Part shown: positions 60,574-64,000 of the stretch, piece by piece | How positions within the stretch are numbered: the first letter of the stretch is position 1 | How the letters are laid out: each line of letters starts with the position of its first letter | Assembly: GCA_964618415.1 (NCBI GenBank) | Contig: CAZUAT010000004.1 | Location: forward strand, 1-64,000 | DNA from: JACTMI01 sp964618415 | Lineage (GTDB): Bacteria > Acidobacteriota > Thermoanaerobaculia > Multivoradales > JAGPDF01 | Length of the DNA: 64,000 nt | Reading direction: 5' to 3' | Notes under the pieces: generated by a model | The model's input: only the letters and a program-made list of their open reading frames with translations | Told to the model about the DNA's origin: nothing | The model's database searches: none | Position numbers and translations under genes: made by a program

Positions 60574-61616
60574 TGCCCGCCTCCTGCTTCTCCGGCATAG
60601 ACCCCCTCGCGGGCCCGCTCGGGCGGCGGGAACGGCGAGGCGAGCGCGAAGTCGACGTCGGCGTCGAGCTGCCGGTCGACCTCGGCGACGATCGCGTCGA
60701 GCTCCTCGCGTGACGCCAGCCCGGTCTCCAGCAGGTGGCGCTCGAACCGCAGCAGCGGATCCTTCTCGCGCCAGGCGTCGAGCAGCTCGCGCGGCACGTA
60801 GCCGGCGTCGTCGTGCTCGGCGTGCCCCTTCATGCGGAACGTCTTGACCTCGATCATGCGCGGACCGTCGCCACGGCGGGCCGCCGCCAGCGCCTCCCGC
60901 GTCGCCTCGTAGACCGCCAGCACGTCGTTGCCGTCGACGATGCGCGCCGGGATACCGTACGCGGCGGCGCGCTGGGCGAGATCGCGGATCTTCATCTGCG
61001 CCGCGGTCGGCGTCGAGTAGGCATAGCCGTTGTGCTCCGCCACCACCACCAGCGGGACCTCGAGCACCGCGGCGAGGTTCATCCCCTCGTGAAAATCGCC
61101 GGTGGAGGTGCCGCCGTCACCGATGTAGGTCAGCGCCACGTAGTCACGGCGCTGATACTTCGATGCCAGCGCCACTCCCGCCATCACCGGGATCAACGCC
61201 CCGAGCATCGAGATCGGCGCCACCAGGCCGCGCGACAGATCGCCGAAGTGGAGATTGCAGTCCTTGCCACCGGTCGGGCTGGTGCCGCGCGCCATGTACT
61301 GCGTGAAAACCTCGCGCGGCGCCACCCCGCGTACCAGCATGGCGCCCAGATTGCGAATCAGCGGCGCCACGACGTCCTGCGGTTCGAGCGCCATCGCGGT
61401 GCCGACGGAAATCGCTTCCTGGCCGCGCGATGCGTACAGGCCGCCGACCACCTTGCTCTGGCGGTAGAGGTTGGTGAGCCGATCCTCCACGCGCCGGTTG
61501 AGCTGCAGCCAGCGCCAGGCCTCCAGCTGCCGCTCACGCGACAGCGTGGTCGGTGCCAGCCGGTCGAGTGGCGCGTCGCCCTGCGGGTGCAGCGGACCGA
61601 GGCTGGCTCCGCTCAC
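60570..61616 (-). CDS. 2-oxoacid dehydrogenase E1 component, alpha subunit
   Basis: A 348-residue E1alpha. The GTG at 61616 overlaps the E3 stop (GTGA), fixing the start. TPP-binding is in ALTYIGDGGTSTGDFHEGMNLA with GDG and the later Asn. LYASRGQEAISVGTAMAL, GGKDCNLHFGDLSRGLVAP and TFRMKGHAEHDDAGYVP are other E1alpha segments. The last segment resembles the phosphorylation-loop region of mitochondrial enzymes, with no evidence for regulation here. Operon order is E3-E1alpha-E1beta-E2. Confidence 0.93.
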   Translation of the reverse strand: MSGASLGPLHPQGDAPLDRLAPTTLSRERQLEAWRWLQLNRRVEDRLTNLYRQSKVVGGLYASRGQEAISVGTAMALEPQDVVAPLIRNLGAMLVRGVAPREVFTQYMARGTSPTGGKDCNLHFGDLSRGLVAPISMLGALIPVMAGVALASKYQRRDYVALTYIGDGGTSTGDFHEGMNLAAVLEVPLVVVAEHNGYAYSTPTAAQMKIRDLAQRAAAYGIPARIVDGNDVLAVYEATREALAAARRGDGPRMIEVKTFRMKGHAEHDDAGYVPRELLDAWREKDPLLRFERHLLETGLASREELDAIVAEVDRQLDADVDFALASPFPPPERAREGVYAGEAGGGQ

Positions 61617-63445
61617 GAGTGGATCGCCGCCCCGTGGCTGGCGTGCGCGGCCTCGAGGACCGCCTCCGACAGCGTCGGATGAGCATGGATCGTCCGGATC
61701 AGCTCCTCGGCCGTGCCTTCCAGGCGCAGCACCGCGCAGGCCTCGGCGATCAGCTCGGTGGCATGAGGCCCGATGATGTGGACGCCGAGCACCTGGTCCC
61801 ACTTGCGGTCGCGCACGACTTTGACGAAGCCCTGCGCCTTGCCGACGATGCGCGCCTTGCCGCTCGCCATGAAGCTGAATTTGCCGGTGGCGACGTCGTA
61901 GCCGCGCTCCTTCGCCTTCGCCTCCGTCAGGCCGACGCTGCCGACTTCGGGCTCGCAGTAGGTGCACGAAGGCGTCTGGTCGTAGTCGAGCGGCTGCGCC
62001 GGCAGGCCGGCCAGGTGCTCGACCGCGAGGATCCCCTCGGCCGAGGCGATGTGGGCCAGCATCGGCGAGTCGATGACATCGCCCACCGCGTAGATGTTGG
62101 GCACCCGCGTCTGCAGGGCGGCGTTGACCGGAATGTAGCCCTTCTCGGTCTCGATGCCGACGCGCTCGAGCCCGCAGTCGGCCGTCACGGGCGCACGCCC
62201 GACGGCCACCAGCAGCAGGTCGGCCTCGATCGTCGACTGCTTCTCCTTCTGCTGGATCGCGATCTCGACCCCGGAGCCGGTCGACCGTGCCGCCAGCAGC
62301 TGGGTCCCGGTGAGCACCCGGATGTCGCGCTTGCGCAGCTGGCGGTCGAGCTCCTTGGAGATCTCCTCGTCCTCGATCGGCAGGATGCGCGGCAGCATCT
62401 CGAGCACCGTCACTTCGGATCCGAATGACCGGAAGACGGAGGCGAACTCGATCCCCACCGCGCCGGCGCCGAGCACCACGATCGACTTCGGGATGCGCTC
62501 GAGCTCGAGCAGGTGATCCGAGGTGACGATCGCCTTGCCGTCGCTCGGTGCGACGCGGATCTCACGCGGCACCGATCCGGTCGCCAGCAGCACGAAGCGC
62601 GTCGTCAGGGTCCGCACGCCGCCATCGGCGTCGGTGACTTCGACCGCGTTCGGGCCGGCGAGGCGGCCGTGGCCGCGCACCGACTCGACCTTGTTCTTCT
62701 TGAACAGCGAGGCGACGCCGCCGGCGTTCTTGTCGACGATGCCGCGCTTGTAGGCGTGCACCGCGGCGATGTCCACCTCCGGCGCGCCGACCCGGACGCC
62801 GAAGTCGCCGGCGTGGCGGATCTGGTCGACCACTTCGGCCGCATGCAGCAGCGCCTTGGTGGGAATGCAGCCGCGCAGCCCGCAGGTGCCGCCCAGGCGG
62901 TCGTCCTTCTCCACGCAGGCCACCTTGAGCCCGAGCTGGCCGGCCCGGATGGCCGCCACGTAGCCGCCCGGCCCGGCGCCGATGACGACCAGGTCGTAGT
63001 CGAAGTTGCCGGACGGCGCGGCGGGCGGCGGCAGTGCGCCGGAACTTGCGCTGTCGATCTCGACCTGCGGCGGCTTGGCGTCGGGAGCCGGGGCCTTTGC
63101 GGCGGCCGCGGCGCCGTCGATCTCGACCTGTGGCGGCTTCGCGTCGGTCGCCGGCGGCGCCGTCGCCCCGTCGATCTCCACCTGCGGTGGCTTGGCCGGG
63201 TCTTCCCCTTCGGCCCCGATCACCCCCACCACCGCACCGACCGCCACCGTCTCGCCGGCGTTGTGCCGGATCTCCAGCAGCGTCCCGGCGGCCGGCGACG
63301 GAATCTCGGCGTCCACCTTGTCGGTCGAAATCTCGAACAGCGGCTGGTCGCGCTCCACCTGCGAGCCCACCGTCACCAGCCACTTCGTGATCGTTCCTTC
63401 GGCGATCGACTCGCCCATCTGCGGCATCACGACTTCCGTCGCCAT
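61613..63445 (-). CDS. dihydrolipoyl dehydrogenase (E3) with an N-terminal lipoyl domain
   Basis: A 610-residue fusion. Residues 1-80 are a lipoyl domain nearly identical to that of E2, with lysine K43 in STDKVDA. A linker with three KPPQVEID copies (to about 140) leads to the flavoprotein: FAD motif VVIGAGPGG (about 153-161), redox-active disulfide C188-C193 in GGTCGLRGCIPTK, the NAD-binding IVVLGAGAVGIEFASVF, VNAALQTRVPNIYAVGDV and the C-terminal His-Glu region HAHPTLSEAVLEA. Lipoyl-E3 fusions are known in some bacteria. First gene of the operon, ATG after GGAGAGAAGCG. Confidence 0.95.
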   Translation of the reverse strand: MATEVVMPQMGESIAEGTITKWLVTVGSQVERDQPLFEISTDKVDAEIPSPAAGTLLEIRHNAGETVAVGAVVGVIGAEGEDPAKPPQVEIDGATAPPATDAKPPQVEIDGAAAAAKAPAPDAKPPQVEIDSASSGALPPPAAPSGNFDYDLVVIGAGPGGYVAAIRAGQLGLKVACVEKDDRLGGTCGLRGCIPTKALLHAAEVVDQIRHAGDFGVRVGAPEVDIAAVHAYKRGIVDKNAGGVASLFKKNKVESVRGHGRLAGPNAVEVTDADGGVRTLTTRFVLLATGSVPREIRVAPSDGKAIVTSDHLLELERIPKSIVVLGAGAVGIEFASVFRSFGSEVTVLEMLPRILPIEDEEISKELDRQLRKRDIRVLTGTQLLAARSTGSGVEIAIQQKEKQSTIEADLLLVAVGRAPVTADCGLERVGIETEKGYIPVNAALQTRVPNIYAVGDVIDSPMLAHIASAEGILAVEHLAGLPAQPLDYDQTPSCTYCEPEVGSVGLTEAKAKERGYDVATGKFSFMASGKARIVGKAQGFVKVVRDRKWDQVLGVHIIGPHATELIAEACAVLRLEGTAEELIRTIHAHPTLSEAVLEAAHASHGAAIHS

Positions 63446-63457
63446 CGCTTCTCTCCG
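63207..63457 (-). repeat. lipoyl-domain DNA duplicate, copy in E3 gene
   Basis: Partner of 59248-59498. The identical stretch includes the Shine-Dalgarno region CGGAGAGAAGCG and stops abruptly upstream of it, where the two genes differ completely. Confidence 0.9.
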
Positions 63458-63576
63458 ATACTCCCAGGATCCCAGGGATTTGGATTCGGCCGGCCTCTCA
63501 GCAGCTGCCGGCCGCGCCGGCCAACCCTATCGAACTTCCACCTCGCGACCGCCCTGGTGCAGGTCGGTCGGCGCGC

Positions 63577-64000
63577 TCAATCGTCCGTCGGCGCTGCGAG
63601 CGGCACGGCCCGTAGGCGCCCGGGCGCATCCTCGACGATGCGTCCCACCGGCTCCTCGGCCTCGTGCTCGAACACGCTCAGCCACTGCCCGGCCGCCGCG
63701 CGCGGCAGCCACTCCTTCTTCTGCGCCAGCGTCTCCATCGGGTAGAGGTCGTAGCCCATGATCCACGGCAGCGGCACGTGGGCCGCCGTCGGCACCAGGT
63801 CGGCCCAGAAGACACCCAGCGCGCTCTCGTCGCCGTCGTGCGCGCCGCCGTCGAGCGTCACGACGCACATGTCCGCGTTGTGCCCCGGCGCCTTGATCGC
63901 CCGCACGCCGGGCACGACCTCGGTCTCGACCTCGAACAGCTCGACCTGGTCGGCATCGAACAGCGGCTCCCAGTTCTCCGGGAAGTAACTCGCGCGGTCG
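63577..64000 (-). CDS. metallo-beta-lactamase-fold hydrolase, N-terminal part beyond window
   Basis: The C-terminal about 140 residues of an MBL-fold protein. The frame continues unbroken to the right edge (DRASYFPENWEPLFDADQVE). VVPGVRAIKAPGHNADMCVVTL carries the second-shell metal-binding His pattern in a form close to GH-x-x-x-M, followed by GVFWADLVPTAAHVPLPWIMGYDLYP. Similar tails occur in lactonase- and RNase-like MBL proteins; the substrate is unknown. It is probably separate from the E3 gene, with 131 bases between. TAGGGT at about 63530 on the minus strand may be the E3 promoter. Confidence 0.75.
   Translation of the reverse strand, partial: DRASYFPENWEPLFDADQVELFEVETEVVPGVRAIKAPGHNADMCVVTLDGGAHDGDESALGVFWADLVPTAAHVPLPWIMGYDLYPMETLAQKKEWLPRAAAGQWLSVFEHEAEEPVGRIVEDAPGRLRAVPLAAPTDD

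Overview
The window is a very GC-rich bacterial chromosome segment (roughly 70 % GC by eye) of dense, mostly overlapping housekeeping genes. Gene content points to a Gram-negative, respiring, non-photosynthetic bacterium: TonB, lipoproteins, a NuoB-CD-I complex I block, a nitrous-oxide reductase cluster, a 2-oxoacid:ferredoxin oxidoreductase and a lipoyl-dependent 2-oxoacid dehydrogenase. A VWFA-like secreted protein, a secreted repeat protein with a CSLREAI-like segment and a 'FESGD..AW' tail, and the general gene mix suggest Acidobacteriota (perhaps Thermoanaerobaculia). That placement is inference; there is no rRNA in the window. A run of exactly 100 N marks a scaffold gap, so this is probably a draft or metagenome assembly. 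I saw no tRNA, rRNA, CRISPR array or insertion sequence.

Layout. 1-7027 (minus): a rubrerythrin-like gene, nuoB, nuoCD, nuoI, a VWFA-like secreted protein, then korA and korB (korB runs off the left edge). This places a ferredoxin-producing enzyme beside the ferredoxin-like arm of complex I. 7235-12051: an RsbU/SpoIIE-type phosphatase, a lytic transglycosylase, XerD and an OpgC-like membrane acyltransferase. 12052-16502: a patch of visibly lower GC with two large secreted proteins, one interrupted by the N gap. 16507-24074: an MBL hydrolase, then a plus-strand nos operon (monohaem cytochrome c, clade II NosZ, NosD, NosF, NosL, NosY and an unrecognised membrane protein). 24078-27230: a LeuA-like/LeuB-like pair and a DUF2071 protein. 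27374-32590: an M28 peptidase, a small secreted protein, TonB, an odd hexamer-repeat spacer, a VOC dioxygenase-like protein and a DUF4440-like protein.

32619-41085 (minus) is one long chain of overlapping genes: ykgJ-like, recN, sua5-type, a SpoIVB/S55 peptidase, a beta-propeller protein, coaD and add. 41136-46732 (minus): an FHA-GGDEF cyclase coupled to a glutamine amidotransferase, and the series lipA, GNAT, a PaaA/BoxB-like diiron protein, and proline dehydrogenase. 46772-50726 (plus): an alkaline-phosphatase-superfamily lipoprotein and a polytopic TPR protein. 50746-56056 (minus): lipB, an NrtR-like Nudix regulator, then nadA-nadB-nadC behind a promoter that overlaps a 21-bp palindrome. 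56156-57869: a deoxyhypusine-synthase-like protein and an FkbM methyltransferase. 58080-64000 (minus): a partial MBL hydrolase, lipoyl-domain E3, E1alpha, E1beta and E2. lipA and lipB lie near the enzymes that need lipoate.

Expression signals. Most operons are translationally coupled through ATGA, GTGA or TTGA overlaps. Five operon-head genes share one layout: a TAnnnT -10-like hexamer, exactly six bases, then GTG, with no Shine-Dalgarno sequence. This suggests leaderless transcription. Several internal genes use TTG starts placed behind good Shine-Dalgarno sequences.
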